DNA from: an uncultured Oscillospiraceae bacterium
Lineage (GTDB): Bacteria > Bacillota > Clostridia > Oscillospirales > Oscillospiraceae
NCBI GenBank assembly: GCA_934553255.1
Contig: CAKTEZ010000018.1
Coordinates: 1 to 28,019 of the forward strand
Length of the DNA stretch: 28,019 nt
Direction: 5' to 3'
Below the pieces are notes generated by a model. That model was given only the letters and a program-made list of their open reading frames with translations, did not search any database and had not been told where the DNA came from. Shown here piece after piece: positions 15,780 through 23,377 of the stretch; position 1 is the stretch's first letter; every line of letters starts with the position of its first letter. Both the position numbers and the translations under genes were made by a program.

Positions 15780-16490
15780 ATGAATGATCCCAAACGCCGC
15801 GGCGCGCGGCACCTTATGAGCGGGACGGGCTTATACATAGCCCTGTTCCTCGGACTGACGGCGCTGGCCGTTGCGGGCTATTGGATGCTGCTTCCTTCTC
15901 CTGCGGAGAAAACGCCGACGACGGTGACCGATCCACCGGCCACCGCCCCCATTTCCGCCGAGCCGACCGCGCCGGTGCTGCCGGAGCCGAAGGACGAAGC
16001 GCCGGCGGAGCCGGTGCAGTCCGTCACGGAGGTCGCGCTCCCCGAGCCGGAGACCGTCGAGCCGGTCACGCCCGTCGCGCCGCGGCTCATCGTCTCGCCG
16101 CTGAGCGGGGAGACCGTCGCCGCGTTCAGCATGGACGAACTAGCCTACAGTGAAACGCTTGCCGACTGGCGCACCCACGACGGCATGGACATCAAGGCCC
16201 CCGCGGGGACGCAGGTGCTTGCCGCCTGTTCCGGTACGGTGCTGTCCATTGCCGAGGACGACCTGATGGGGACCACCGTGGTCATCGCGCACGACGGCGG
16301 CTATGAAACGACTTACGCCAACCTGCAGAGCATTCCGACCGTTTCGCCGGAGCAGTATGTTTCCGCGGGACAAGTCATCGGCGCGGTCGGCACGACCTCG
16401 CTCGCCGAGGCCGCCATGACGCCGCATCTGCACTTCGCCGTCACAAAGGACGGCAGGCCCATCGACCCGCAGACCTTCTTGAAGTCCTGA
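15780..16490 (+). CDS. spoIIQ: SpoIIQ-like membrane-anchored M23 (LytM) endopeptidase
   Basis: Predicted forespore protein that, in the SpoIIQ family, pairs with SpoIIIAH across the engulfment membranes. It has 236 residues; ATG at 15780 has AAAGGA 7 nt upstream (another in-frame ATG lies 6 nt earlier). Residues ~17-38 are one membrane segment, 39-105 a Pro/Glu/Ala-rich linker, 106-236 a LytM domain. The entry VSPLSGETVAAFSMDELAYS and SETLADWRTHDGMD resemble SpoIIQ more than other M23 proteins. All zinc ligands are present: His133 and Asp137 (HxxxD) and His218 in HLHF, with His216 as catalytic base. Clostridial SpoIIQ keeps these, whereas Bacillus subtilis SpoIIQ is degenerate. A GGTGAAAATT sequence at 15675-15684 fits a sigma-F/G -10 box, but no good -35 accompanies it. 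A plain M23 hydrolase is the alternative. Confidence 0.78.
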   Translation: MNDPKRRGARHLMSGTGLYIALFLGLTALAVAGYWMLLPSPAEKTPTTVTDPPATAPISAEPTAPVLPEPKDEAPAEPVQSVTEVALPEPETVEPVTPVAPRLIVSPLSGETVAAFSMDELAYSETLADWRTHDGMDIKAPAGTQVLAACSGTVLSIAEDDLMGTTVVIAHDGGYETTYANLQSIPTVSPEQYVSAGQVIGAVGTTSLAEAAMTPHLHFAVTKDGRPIDPQTFLKS

Positions 16491-16532
16491 AAAAAACGGG
16501 AGCCGATCCGCACGGACCGGCTCCCGTTTTTT
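16491..16532. terminator. Bidirectional terminator between spoIIQ-like gene and MATE gene
   Basis: 20-bp stem with one mismatch, A-tract on the left arm and T-tract on the right, immediately after the spoIIQ-like stop codon and directly before the stop of the convergent MATE gene; suited to both. Confidence 0.92.
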
Positions 16533-16533
16533 C

Positions 16534-17913
16534 TTACCGCTGTCTGAGCCGTTCGCCGGCCAGACGCAGCGTGCGCCGCAGGAAAATGGCGGAGAGCGTC
16601 AGACTCACCAACTCCGCGATGGGGAACGACCACCACACCAACTCCAACCGCCCCGTCAGGGACAACAGGTACGCCACCGGCAGCAGCACGCAGATCTGGC
16701 GGCTGACGGAGACGATCAGGCTGTAAAACGGTGTGCCGAGCGCCTGAAAGACGCTGCCCGAGACGATGCAGAAGCCCGCGAGCGGGAAGGTCAGACCGAT
16801 GATACGCAGCGCGGCTGTGCCGATGGCCAGCATTTCCGCCGAGGGGGAAAACAGCTGCAGCAGCGTGGCGGGGACCAGTTCAAAAAGTGCAAGTCCCACG
16901 CACATGATGGCGATGGCCGTGACGGTGGAGAGACGAATGGTCCTGTGGAAGCGCTCCGGCTTGCCCGCGCCGAAGTTATAGGAAATGATAGGCACCATCG
17001 CGTTGTTCAGCCCGAAGATGGGCATGAAGACGAAGCTCTGAAGCTTGAAGTATGCGCCGAACACCGCCGTTGCCGCCTCGGTAAAGGAAATGAGTATCTT
17101 GTTCATGCCGAACACCATGACCGAGCCGATGGACTGCATGATGATGGACGGAATGCCGACGGCGTAGATCTCCCGAATGGTGGCGGCATGGGGGCGGATG
17201 TCGCGGCGGCGCAGATGCACATCCGGATTGCGCGTCAGGTTCAGATAAAAACCGATGGCCGAGCCGACGAGCTGTCCGATGACGGTGGCGATGGCCGCGC
17301 CCGCGACCTCCAGCCGCGGAAAGCCGAACAGACCGAAAATGAGGATGGGGTCGAGCACGATGTTGATGACCGCGCCGGTGATCTGCGTGATCATGGACAG
17401 GCTCGTGCGGCCCGTGGATTGCAGCAGCCGCTCGGTGTACATCTGAAGGAACAGGCCCGCCGCGCAGCCGATGCAGATGGTCACATAGTCGCGCCCGTAG
17501 GCGATGATCTGCGGGTTATCCGTCTGGAAGCGGAAAAACGGCTCCGCCAGCGTCCAGCCGATGAGGGCAAAGAGCGCGAAGTTGCACAGCGTCAGAAACA
17601 GTCCCACATTCGCGGCGCGGTCCGCACCCGCCTGATTTCTCTCGCCCAGCGAGCGGGAGAGCAGCGCGTTCATGCCCACGCCCGTGCCGCCGGAAAAGGC
17701 GATGCACAGCGTTTGCAGCGGGAACGCGAGCGACACGGCGTTCATCGCGTCCTGACTCAGCTTTGCCACAAAGATGCTGTCCACCACATTGTAGAGCGCC
17801 TGAAACAGCATGGATACCATCATCGGCACCGCCATGCTGAACAGCAGCCTGCCGACCGGCATGGTCCCCATCTTGTTTTCCTGCGCGAATTCTTCTTTGA
17901 TATTGTCGTCCAT
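16534..17913 (-). CDS. MATE family multidrug/Na+-coupled efflux transporter
   Basis: Polytopic inner-membrane exporter; the family expels cationic drugs, dyes or metabolites using Na+ or H+ gradients. It has 459 residues from the second of two close ATGs, chosen because GGAG lies 8 nt before it and only 2 nt before the first. About twelve hydrophobic segments are visible in two related halves. Family features: PVGRLLFSMAVPMMVSMLFQ near the N-terminus, VDSIFVAKLS, SGGTGVGMNALLSRSLGE, and in the second half IPSIIMQSIGSVMVFGMNKIL, GLNNAMVPIISYNFGAGKPER and FQALGTPFYS. Substrate cannot be told from sequence. It is downstream of prfB across a moderate hairpin and may be partly cotranscribed. Confidence 0.93.
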   Translation of the reverse strand: MDDNIKEEFAQENKMGTMPVGRLLFSMAVPMMVSMLFQALYNVVDSIFVAKLSQDAMNAVSLAFPLQTLCIAFSGGTGVGMNALLSRSLGERNQAGADRAANVGLFLTLCNFALFALIGWTLAEPFFRFQTDNPQIIAYGRDYVTICIGCAAGLFLQMYTERLLQSTGRTSLSMITQITGAVINIVLDPILIFGLFGFPRLEVAGAAIATVIGQLVGSAIGFYLNLTRNPDVHLRRRDIRPHAATIREIYAVGIPSIIMQSIGSVMVFGMNKILISFTEAATAVFGAYFKLQSFVFMPIFGLNNAMVPIISYNFGAGKPERFHRTIRLSTVTAIAIMCVGLALFELVPATLLQLFSPSAEMLAIGTAALRIIGLTFPLAGFCIVSGSVFQALGTPFYSLIVSVSRQICVLLPVAYLLSLTGRLELVWWSFPIAELVSLTLSAIFLRRTLRLAGERLRQR

Positions 17914-17936
17914 TTTCATATCTCCGTGCGAGAAAG

Positions 17937-17963
17937 GGTGCTCCGTCCGGCGGACAGAGCACC
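17937..17963 (-). terminator. Moderate hairpin terminator after prfB
   Basis: 12-bp stem with one mismatch (17937-17948 with 17952-17963), loop GGC, 8 nt after the prfB stop; on the minus strand it is followed by CTTTCT, a poor T-tract, so read-through into the MATE gene is plausible. Confidence 0.55.
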
Positions 17964-17971
17964 TTTTCCTC

Positions 17972-19096
17972 TTATTTTTTCAGCTCGCCGTTTGCCGCCT
18001 TGGTGAGGTAGGCATTGATAAAGCCGTCAAGATCGCCGTCCATGACCGCCTGAATGTTGCCGGTCTCGTAGTCCGTGCGCGTATCCTTGACCAACTGGTA
18101 CGGCATAAAGACATAGGAGCGGATCTGGCTGCCCCATTCGATCTTCAGCTGTACGCCCTTGAGGTCGCTGATCTTCTCCGCGTGCTGCTGGATCTTCAGC
18201 TCCATCAGCTTGGATTTGAGCATCTGCATGGCGTAGTCGCGGTTCTGGAACTGCGAGCGCTGCGTCTGGCAGGCGGTGACGATGCCGGTGGGGATGTGGA
18301 TCAGGCGCACCGCCGAGCTGGTCTTATTAACATGCTGGCCGCCCGCGCCGGAGGAGCGGTAGACCTGCATCTCAATGTCCTCGGGGCGAATGTCCACCTC
18401 GATGTCGTTGGGAAGCTCGGGCATGACCTCGAGCGCGGCAAAGCTCGTCTGGCGGCGGGCGTTCGCGTCAAAGGGCGAAACGCGGACCAGACGGTGGACA
18501 CCGTTCTCGCTCTTGAGATAGCCGTAGGCGTTCTCGCCCTTGACCATCACGGTCGCGCTCTTGATGCCCGCTTCCTCGCCGTCGATATAATCCATCATCT
18601 CGAACTCAAAGCCGTGCTTGCCGCACCATTGCATATACATGCGGTAGAGCATCTGCGTCCAGTCCTGCGCTTCGGTGCCGCCCGCGCCCGCGTGGAAGGT
18701 GAGAATGGCGTTGCAGTTGTCGTATTCGCCGGAGAGGAGCGTCGTCAGGCGAACCTCCTCGGTCTTTTTTTCCAGATCGGCAAAGCCCTCCTCCAGCTCG
18801 GGGAGCAGGCTAGCATCGTCCATCTCGTTGCCCATTTCGATGAGGGCGAGCAGATCGTCGCGCGTGGAAACGAGCTTTTCAAAACGGTGGACCTTGTTCT
18901 GAAGCTGCTTGGTACACATCTGGTTGGCCTGTGAGCGCTCCACATCGTTCCAGAAGCCCTCCTCGTGGGCCTCGGCCTCCAGCCGCATGATCTCATGCTT
19001 TGCCGCCTCGATGTCCAGCGCTTTTTTCAGATTTTCAAAGGTCTCGCCCATGGCGAGCAGCTTTTGTTTGTAGGAATCGTATTCGATAACCGCCAT
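17972..19096 (-). CDS. prfB: Peptide chain release factor 2, no programmed frameshift
   Basis: Releases nascent peptides at UGA and UAA codons in the ribosome. It has 374 residues in one uninterrupted frame; ATG is preceded by GGAGGAG. Seen: coiled N-terminal domain 1 (~1-120), HAGAGGTEAQDW at 135-146, the stop-codon-reading tripeptide Ser-Pro-Phe at 207-209, and Gly-Gly-Gln at 252-254 in SGAGGQHVNKTSSAVR, which enters the peptidyl-transferase centre. In many bacteria codon ~26 is an in-frame UGA requiring a +1 shift. Here the equivalent region (KKALDIEAAKHE, 24-35) reads through with no stop, so that autoregulation is absent. It has its own promoter. Confidence 0.97.
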   Translation of the reverse strand: MAVIEYDSYKQKLLAMGETFENLKKALDIEAAKHEIMRLEAEAHEEGFWNDVERSQANQMCTKQLQNKVHRFEKLVSTRDDLLALIEMGNEMDDASLLPELEEGFADLEKKTEEVRLTTLLSGEYDNCNAILTFHAGAGGTEAQDWTQMLYRMYMQWCGKHGFEFEMMDYIDGEEAGIKSATVMVKGENAYGYLKSENGVHRLVRVSPFDANARRQTSFAALEVMPELPNDIEVDIRPEDIEMQVYRSSGAGGQHVNKTSSAVRLIHIPTGIVTACQTQRSQFQNRDYAMQMLKSKLMELKIQQHAEKISDLKGVQLKIEWGSQIRSYVFMPYQLVKDTRTDYETGNIQAVMDGDLDGFINAYLTKAANGELKK

Positions 19097-19132
19097 TGTG
19101 TTCTCCTCCGCTCTTACTGCATTAGCCGAAAA

Positions 19133-19161
19133 AGTATATCATGCCGCCGTACGAAAGGCAA
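19133..19161 (-). promoter_or_regulatory. Sigma-A promoter of prfB
   Basis: Minus strand TTGCCT, 17-nt spacer, TATACT, with start near 19126 and a ~30-nt leader carrying GGAGGAG. It lies immediately downstream of two minus-strand terminators. Confidence 0.7.
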
Positions 19162-19162
19162 G

Positions 19163-19185
19163 AAAAATCCGCCATTCCGGCGGAT
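19163..19185 (-). terminator. Second hairpin terminator upstream of prfB
   Basis: 7-bp GC-rich stem (19167-19173 with 19179-19185, loop ATTCC) followed on the minus strand by five T. It backs up the terminator at 19226-19256 and insulates prfB. On the plus strand it is followed by CTTCTTCC and six T, but no plus-strand gene enters. Confidence 0.55.
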
Positions 19186-19225
19186 CTTCTTCCTTTTTTA
19201 TCGCCAACGGCGCAAACTGCCCCAT

Positions 19226-19256
19226 AAAAACAAAAAACCCACGCATTCCTGCGTGG
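19226..19256 (-). terminator. Terminator of the small-peptide transcription unit
   Basis: 7-bp stem CCACGCA (19239-19245 with 19250-19256), loop TTCC; minus-strand RNA continues GGTTTTTTGTTTTT. It begins 15 nt after the stop codon of the small reading frame. Confidence 0.85.
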
Positions 19257-19271
19257 TTCCGTTCCGGTCGC

Positions 19272-19349
19272 TCAGCGCTCGCTGACGATCTGCTCCGTGC
19301 TGCCGAAGATCATGTCGTCGACATCAAGGCCCATGAAGTTTTCAAACAT
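19272..19349 (-). CDS. Putative 25-residue small protein in its own transcription unit
   Basis: Not recognised. ATG at 19349 encodes 25 residues beginning [13 protein letters not shown] and ending QIVSER. It is acidic, with no membrane segment or signal. AAAGGAG lies 13 nt upstream, which is long; an in-frame GTG at 19361 with AAAAAGGAG 8 nt before it would give 29 residues and may be the true start. Support comes from the setting: a TTGACA promoter ends about 20 nt before the GTG, and a clear terminator starts 15 nt after the stop, giving a transcript of about 150 nt. A 14-bp palindrome (TCAGCGCTCGCTGA) covers the stop codon. Alternatives are a regulatory RNA with incidental coding, or a leader peptide, though no gene follows before the terminator. 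Confidence 0.5.
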   Translation of the reverse strand: MFENFMGLDVDDMIFGSTEQIVSER

Positions 19350-19382
19350 ATTGGTTCTCACGCTCCTTTCTCCTTTTTCGTT

Positions 19383-19410
19383 CGTATACAGGATACCACG
19401 CCGCTGTCAA
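19383..19410 (-). promoter_or_regulatory. Promoter of the small-peptide unit
   Basis: Minus strand perfect TTGACA (19405-19410), 16-nt spacer, TATACG (19383-19388). The start would fall near 19376, at the edge of the purine-rich ribosome sites. The gap 19097-19554 is thus filled by the prfB promoter, two terminators, this unit and the mnmG promoter. Confidence 0.65.
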
Positions 19411-19485
19411 GAACGCAAGAGTAAAATTGAACATAATTTACAAAAACCAGCATCGTGTTTTGTGCTTTTTGACCATTCGTTTTTC

Positions 19486-19514
19486 TTGTCGCTCCGGTTT
19501 TCGTATGATAAAAT
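19486..19514 (+). promoter_or_regulatory. Promoter of mnmG
   Basis: TTGTCG, 17-nt spacer, TAAAAT with an extended -10 TGA directly before it; start near 19521, 34 nt before the ATG. Confidence 0.7.
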
Positions 19515-19554
19515 ACTATATTATGTTTTCTTTGGAGAGCGGAGGTGGCAGTTT

Positions 19555-21441
19555 ATGCGGGAGTTTTTTGCCGGCGCCTTTGATGTCGCCGTGATCGGCG
19601 CGGGGCATGCCGGCATTGAGGCCGCGCTCGCAAGCGCCCGGCTGGGCCGAAAAACGGTCTGCTTCACCATCAATCTTGACGCGGTGGGCAATATGCCCTG
19701 CAATCCCGCCATCGGCGGCACGGGCAAGGGACACCTTGTGCGCGAGCTGGACGCGCTCGGCGGCGAGATGGCAAAGGCCGCGGACCGCGCCTGCATCCAG
19801 TACCGGCTGCTCAACCGCGGCAAGGGACCCGCCGTGTGGTCCCTGCGCGCACAGGCGGACCGCCGCCGCTATCAGGAGATCATGAAGCACACGCTCGAGC
19901 GGCAGGAGAACCTGACGCTCCGGCAGGCGGAGATCGTCGAGGTGCGCGTGGAGGACGGCGCCGTCACGGGCGTGGTCACCGCGACGGGCGCGGTGTTCGG
20001 CGCGAAGGCTGTGATCCTCTGCTCCGGCACCTATCTTGACGGACGGACCATCGTGGGCGAATGCATTCAGTCGAGCGGACCGGACGGTATGCACGCGAGC
20101 CTTCCGCTCGCGGAGCAGCTGCGCGCGCTGGGGCTTCCCCTGCGCCGCTTCAAGACCGGCACGCCGCCGCGCATCAACGCCCGCAGCGTCGATTTTTCCA
20201 GGATGGAGCGGCAGGACGGCGACGCCGATCCGCTGCCGTTCTCGTTTACGACGGAGCGCGTCCCCTGCAATCAGGCCGTGTGCTACCTTACCTATACGAA
20301 TGGGGAAACGCACCGCATCATCCGCGAAAACCTTGACCGCAGCCCCATCTACTCCGGCGTGATCGAGGGGGTCGGTCCGCGCTACTGCCCCAGCATCGAG
20401 ACCAAGATCGTCCGCTTCGCGGACAAGCCCCGCCACCAGCTTTTCATCGAGCCGATGGGGCTGGATACGGAGGAGCTGTATATACAGGGCTTTTCCTCCT
20501 CCATGCCGGAGGAGGTGCAGGTGCGGATGGTCCACACCATTCCCGGGCTGGAGCGTGCGGAGATCATGCGTCCCGCCTACGCCATCGAATACGACTGCAT
20601 CGACCCCACCGCACTCAAGCCGACGCTGGAAACGAAGGCCGTCGCGGGGCTTTACGGCGCGGGGCAGTTCAACGGCTCGTCCGGCTATGAGGAGGCCGCC
20701 GCGCAGGGCTTTGCCGCGGGTGTGAACGCCGCGCGGAAGATCGCGGGGCAGTCGCCCTTTGTCCTCTCCCGCTCGGAGAGCTACATCGGCACACTCATCG
20801 ACGATCTTGTGACCAAGGGGACGAACGAACCCTACCGCATCATGACCAGCCGCAGCGAGTACCGCCTGCTGCTGCGGCAGGACAACGCCGACCAGCGCCT
20901 CACGCGCATCGGCCACGCCATCGGCCTTGTCTCCGACGAACGGCTCGCCGCCGTGGAGGAGAAGTACGCCGCCGTTGCGCGGGAGGTCCGTCGGCTGGAG
21001 CATACCGGCCTTCCTGCGAGCGAGCCGCTCAACGCCCTGCTGCGCGAGCGCGGCACGGCGGAGATCACGGACGGCAGCCCGCTCATTGCGCTGCTGCGCC
21101 GCCCGCAGCTGCGCTACGACGATCTGCGCGCATTCGACGGCGGCTGCGCCGCCTGCCCGAAGGACGTCGCCGAGCAGGTGGAGATCACCGTGAAATACGA
21201 GGGCTACATCCGCCGCCAGAGGGCGGAGGTAGAGGAGTTCGCGCGGCTGGAGAGCCGCCTGCTGCCCGAGGACCTCGACTATTCCGGCATCGAGGGCCTG
21301 CGTCTGGAGGCACGGGAAAAGCTCGCCGCCATCCGTCCCCGCTCGCTCGGACAGGCGGGGCGCATTTCCGGTGTGTCGCCTGCCGATCTTGCCGCGCTGA
21401 TGATCTATCTGGAAAAGGAGAAACGCCATGAAAATTCTTGA
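19555..21441 (+). CDS. mnmG: tRNA uridine-5-carboxymethylaminomethyl modification enzyme MnmG (GidA)
   Basis: FAD- and folate-dependent partner of the GTPase MnmE; together they install the (carboxymethyl)aminomethyl group on wobble U34 of several tRNAs. It has 628 residues, normal length; ATG follows GCGGAGG at 9 nt. The frame is open upstream but lacks similarity there. Seen: FAD motif GAGHAG at 15-20, [14 protein letters not shown] at 48-60, [62 protein letters not shown] and the C-terminal helical region that binds MnmE. mnmE, the usual neighbour, is not in view. The 3' end overlaps the next gene by 14 nt, implying translational coupling. Confidence 0.97.
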   Translation: MREFFAGAFDVAVIGAGHAGIEAALASARLGRKTVCFTINLDAVGNMPCNPAIGGTGKGHLVRELDALGGEMAKAADRACIQYRLLNRGKGPAVWSLRAQADRRRYQEIMKHTLERQENLTLRQAEIVEVRVEDGAVTGVVTATGAVFGAKAVILCSGTYLDGRTIVGECIQSSGPDGMHASLPLAEQLRALGLPLRRFKTGTPPRINARSVDFSRMERQDGDADPLPFSFTTERVPCNQAVCYLTYTNGETHRIIRENLDRSPIYSGVIEGVGPRYCPSIETKIVRFADKPRHQLFIEPMGLDTEELYIQGFSSSMPEEVQVRMVHTIPGLERAEIMRPAYAIEYDCIDPTALKPTLETKAVAGLYGAGQFNGSSGYEEAAAQGFAAGVNAARKIAGQSPFVLSRSESYIGTLIDDLVTKGTNEPYRIMTSRSEYRLLLRQDNADQRLTRIGHAIGLVSDERLAAVEEKYAAVAREVRRLEHTGLPASEPLNALLRERGTAEITDGSPLIALLRRPQLRYDDLRAFDGGCAACPKDVAEQVEITVKYEGYIRRQRAEVEEFARLESRLLPEDLDYSGIEGLRLEAREKLAAIRPRSLGQAGRISGVSPADLAALMIYLEKEKRHENS

Positions 21442-22069
21442 CCTGACCCACCTCATCGAGGAGGCCATGCCCGTCTATCCGGAGACCCACCCGCCGAAGC
21501 TCACCCCCTCAAACACCTTTGAGCAGCACGGCTTCCGCGAAACGCTGCTGACGATGGGGTCTCACACCGGCACGCACATGGACGCGCCCGCGCATATGCT
21601 GCGCGACGGCAAAACGCTCGATCAGTTTCCCGCCGACAAGTATGTCGGCGCCGCCTATGTGCTCGATTGCTCCGACCTTGCGGGGAAGGAGATCCCAAAG
21701 GCGCGGCTCCGGCTGCACGCGGAGGAGATCGGGGCGGCGGACTTTCTGCTTTTCTTCACCGGCTGGGACAAGTATTGGGGCAGCGAGGAATACTTCGCTC
21801 CCTTCCCCGTACTGTCGCTCGAGGCGGCGGAATATCTCGCCACATTCCCGCTCAAGGGCGTCGGCACCGACGCCATTTCCATCGATCCGATGGATACGAC
21901 GGATTATCCGGTGCATAAGATCCTGCTCGGCGCAGGCTTTGTGAACACGGAAAATCTCTGCGGTCTCGCGCCGCTTGCGGGGAGGACCTTTCCTTACGCC
22001 ACACTCCCCCTGCGCTTCCGGAATGCCGACGGCTCGCCCGCGCGCGCCGTCGCCATGTTGGAGGATTGA
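21428..22069 (+). CDS. Metal-dependent cyclase/hydrolase family protein (kynurenine formamidase-like fold)
   Basis: Member of the cyclase family (Pfam PF04199), which includes kynurenine formamidase KynB, isatin hydrolase and polyketide cyclases; most hydrolyse amide or lactone bonds with a divalent metal. It has 213 residues; AAGGAG precedes the ATG inside the end of mnmG. Seen: [13 protein letters not shown] at 6-18, the metal motif [11 protein letters not shown] at 46-56, [23 protein letters not shown] and [10 protein letters not shown] near the end. No tryptophan-degradation genes are nearby, so KynB activity is not assumed. The 14-nt overlap with mnmG implies coupled translation. A strong hairpin follows. 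Confidence 0.85.
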   Translation: MKILDLTHLIEEAMPVYPETHPPKLTPSNTFEQHGFRETLLTMGSHTGTHMDAPAHMLRDGKTLDQFPADKYVGAAYVLDCSDLAGKEIPKARLRLHAEEIGAADFLLFFTGWDKYWGSEEYFAPFPVLSLEAAEYLATFPLKGVGTDAISIDPMDTTDYPVHKILLGAGFVNTENLCGLAPLAGRTFPYATLPLRFRNADGSPARAVAMLED

Positions 22070-22080
22070 AGCAAAAACGA

Positions 22081-22112
22081 CAAAGACCTCCGGCGCGAGC
22101 CGGAGGTCTTTG
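22081..22112. terminator. Bidirectional terminator between cyclase gene and argF
   Basis: Perfect 14-bp stem (22081-22094 with 22099-22112), loop GCGA, 11 nt after the cyclase stop. T-runs are short: TCTTTG on the plus strand, TCTTTG then GTTTTTG on the minus strand. It serves the convergent cyclase and argF genes. Confidence 0.8.
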
Positions 22113-22157
22113 CCTTGGTGAAGAAAAGATCGTCGCCCGCAGGCGAAAGCATACGGA

Positions 22158-23153
22158 TCAGACGTTGCCGATGGTGGCGACCATGACGGCCTTGATGGTG
22201 TGCATACGGTTCTCCGCCTCGTCGAAGACCTTGGAGTTGGGGGAGAGGAACACCTCGTCGGTGACCTCGCGGATGTCGTAGCCGAGTTCCATCTGGCTCT
22301 TGGCCATGGTGGTGTCGAAGTCGTGGAAGGAGGGCAGGCAGTGCAGGAAGATGCAGTCGCTGTTCTCGGTGGCCTTCATCACGTCGCCGGTGACCTTGTA
22401 GGGGGTGAGCTGCTTCACGCGCTCGGGGATCTTGTCCTCCTCGCCCATGGAAGCCCAGATGTCGGTGTACAGAGCGTCCGCGCCCTTGAGCAGAGCCTTG
22501 TCCTCGCCGTACTCGATGACGGCGCCGGTCTCCCTGGCAACGCCCTCGCAGTAGGCGACGACATCAGCGGCGGGAGCAAGCTCCTTCGGACCCCAGCCGA
22601 CATAGTGCATACCGAGCTTGGCGCAGATATACATCAGGCAGTAGGCCACGTTGTTGCGGGTATCGCCGCAGAAGACGAGCTTGCACTTGTTGAGGGGCTT
22701 CTTGGTGTTTTCCATCAGGGTGAGAATATCGGCGAGAGCCTGCGTGGGGTGATCGACGTCGGTCAGGCCGTTCCAGACGGGAACGCCCGCGTTGGCGGCG
22801 AGACCCTCGACGACCTTCTGGTCGTAGCCGCGGTACTCGATGCCGTCGAAGAAGCGGCCGAGGACCTTCGCGGTATCGACCATGGTCTCCTTCTTGCCCA
22901 TCTGAGAGGACTTGGAATCCAGGAAGGTGACATGTGCGCCTTCGTCGTAAGCGGCGACTTCAAACGCGCAGCGGGTGCGGGTGGAGGTCTTCTCGAAGAG
23001 CAGGACGACGTTCTTGCCCGCGAGCAGGTTGCCGCGGATACCGGCGCGCTTCTTGGCCTTGAGGTCGGCGGCGAGGTTGAGCATATAGCGGATCTCATCG
23101 GGAGTGAAATCCTTCAGGGTCAGAAAAGAACGGCCTTTGAGATTAACAGGCAT
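22158..23153 (-). CDS. argF: Ornithine carbamoyltransferase
   Basis: Cytosolic enzyme joining carbamoyl phosphate and ornithine to citrulline, or the reverse in arginine fermentation. It has 331 residues; ATG is preceded by AAGGAGG. Seen: carbamoyl-phosphate loop STRTR at 57-61, HPTQ at 135-138, the ornithine-binding DIWASMGEE at 231-239 and HCLP at 271-274, followed by SFHDFDT, then EVTDEVF and ENRMHTIKAVMVATIG. The FHD after HCLP is the form seen in ArcB and enteric ArgF proteins; many Firmicute ArgF read HCLPAHRGEE. No arcA, arcC or other arg genes are in the window, so anabolic versus catabolic role is open. It is divergent from the AraC-type gene. Confidence 0.95.
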   Translation of the reverse strand: MPVNLKGRSFLTLKDFTPDEIRYMLNLAADLKAKKRAGIRGNLLAGKNVVLLFEKTSTRTRCAFEVAAYDEGAHVTFLDSKSSQMGKKETMVDTAKVLGRFFDGIEYRGYDQKVVEGLAANAGVPVWNGLTDVDHPTQALADILTLMENTKKPLNKCKLVFCGDTRNNVAYCLMYICAKLGMHYVGWGPKELAPAADVVAYCEGVARETGAVIEYGEDKALLKGADALYTDIWASMGEEDKIPERVKQLTPYKVTGDVMKATENSDCIFLHCLPSFHDFDTTMAKSQMELGYDIREVTDEVFLSPNSKVFDEAENRMHTIKAVMVATIGNV

Positions 23154-23217
23154 GGAAATGTCCTCCTTGAAAGATAATTAGCCCCTTGTATGGGGAGATT
23201 TTCAGAGTTCTGTACAC

Positions 23218-23226
23218 AGCATACCA
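23218..23226 (-). promoter_or_regulatory. Possible extended -10 promoter of argF
   Basis: Minus strand TGG directly before TATGCT (4 of 6), about 65 nt before the argF ATG, without a recognisable -35. This is the best candidate in the 23154-23291 stretch; no certain arginine operator was seen. Confidence 0.3.
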
Positions 23227-23291
23227 ATCTTGCGGAAAAATGCTGGACATTTTCGGCTATTTTTCTTGTACTTAACGGCAAATTTGCGCTC

Positions 23292-23321
23292 TTGCCAACG
23301 GTACCCGCCATGCGTTATACT
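23292..23321 (+). promoter_or_regulatory. Promoter of the AraC-type regulator
   Basis: TTGCCA, 18-nt spacer, TATACT. The start near 23328 is 11 nt before the first in-frame ATG (23339), which has no ribosome site, and 50 nt before the TTG at 23378, which does. Confidence 0.6.
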
Positions 23322-23377
23322 AAAAGCGTATCCTGCGTATGCATACCGTTCATGCCGACACGATCGAGGTGACAAGT

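Noticed and set aside
18990..19040. Programmed +1 frameshift site in prfB
   Set aside because: The equivalent codons read through in frame with no UGA, so no frameshift is needed.
19297..19554. 86-codon N-terminal extension of MnmG
   Set aside because: It crosses the mnmG promoter and the divergent small unit, has no MnmG similarity, and the ATG at 19555 has a strong ribosome site.
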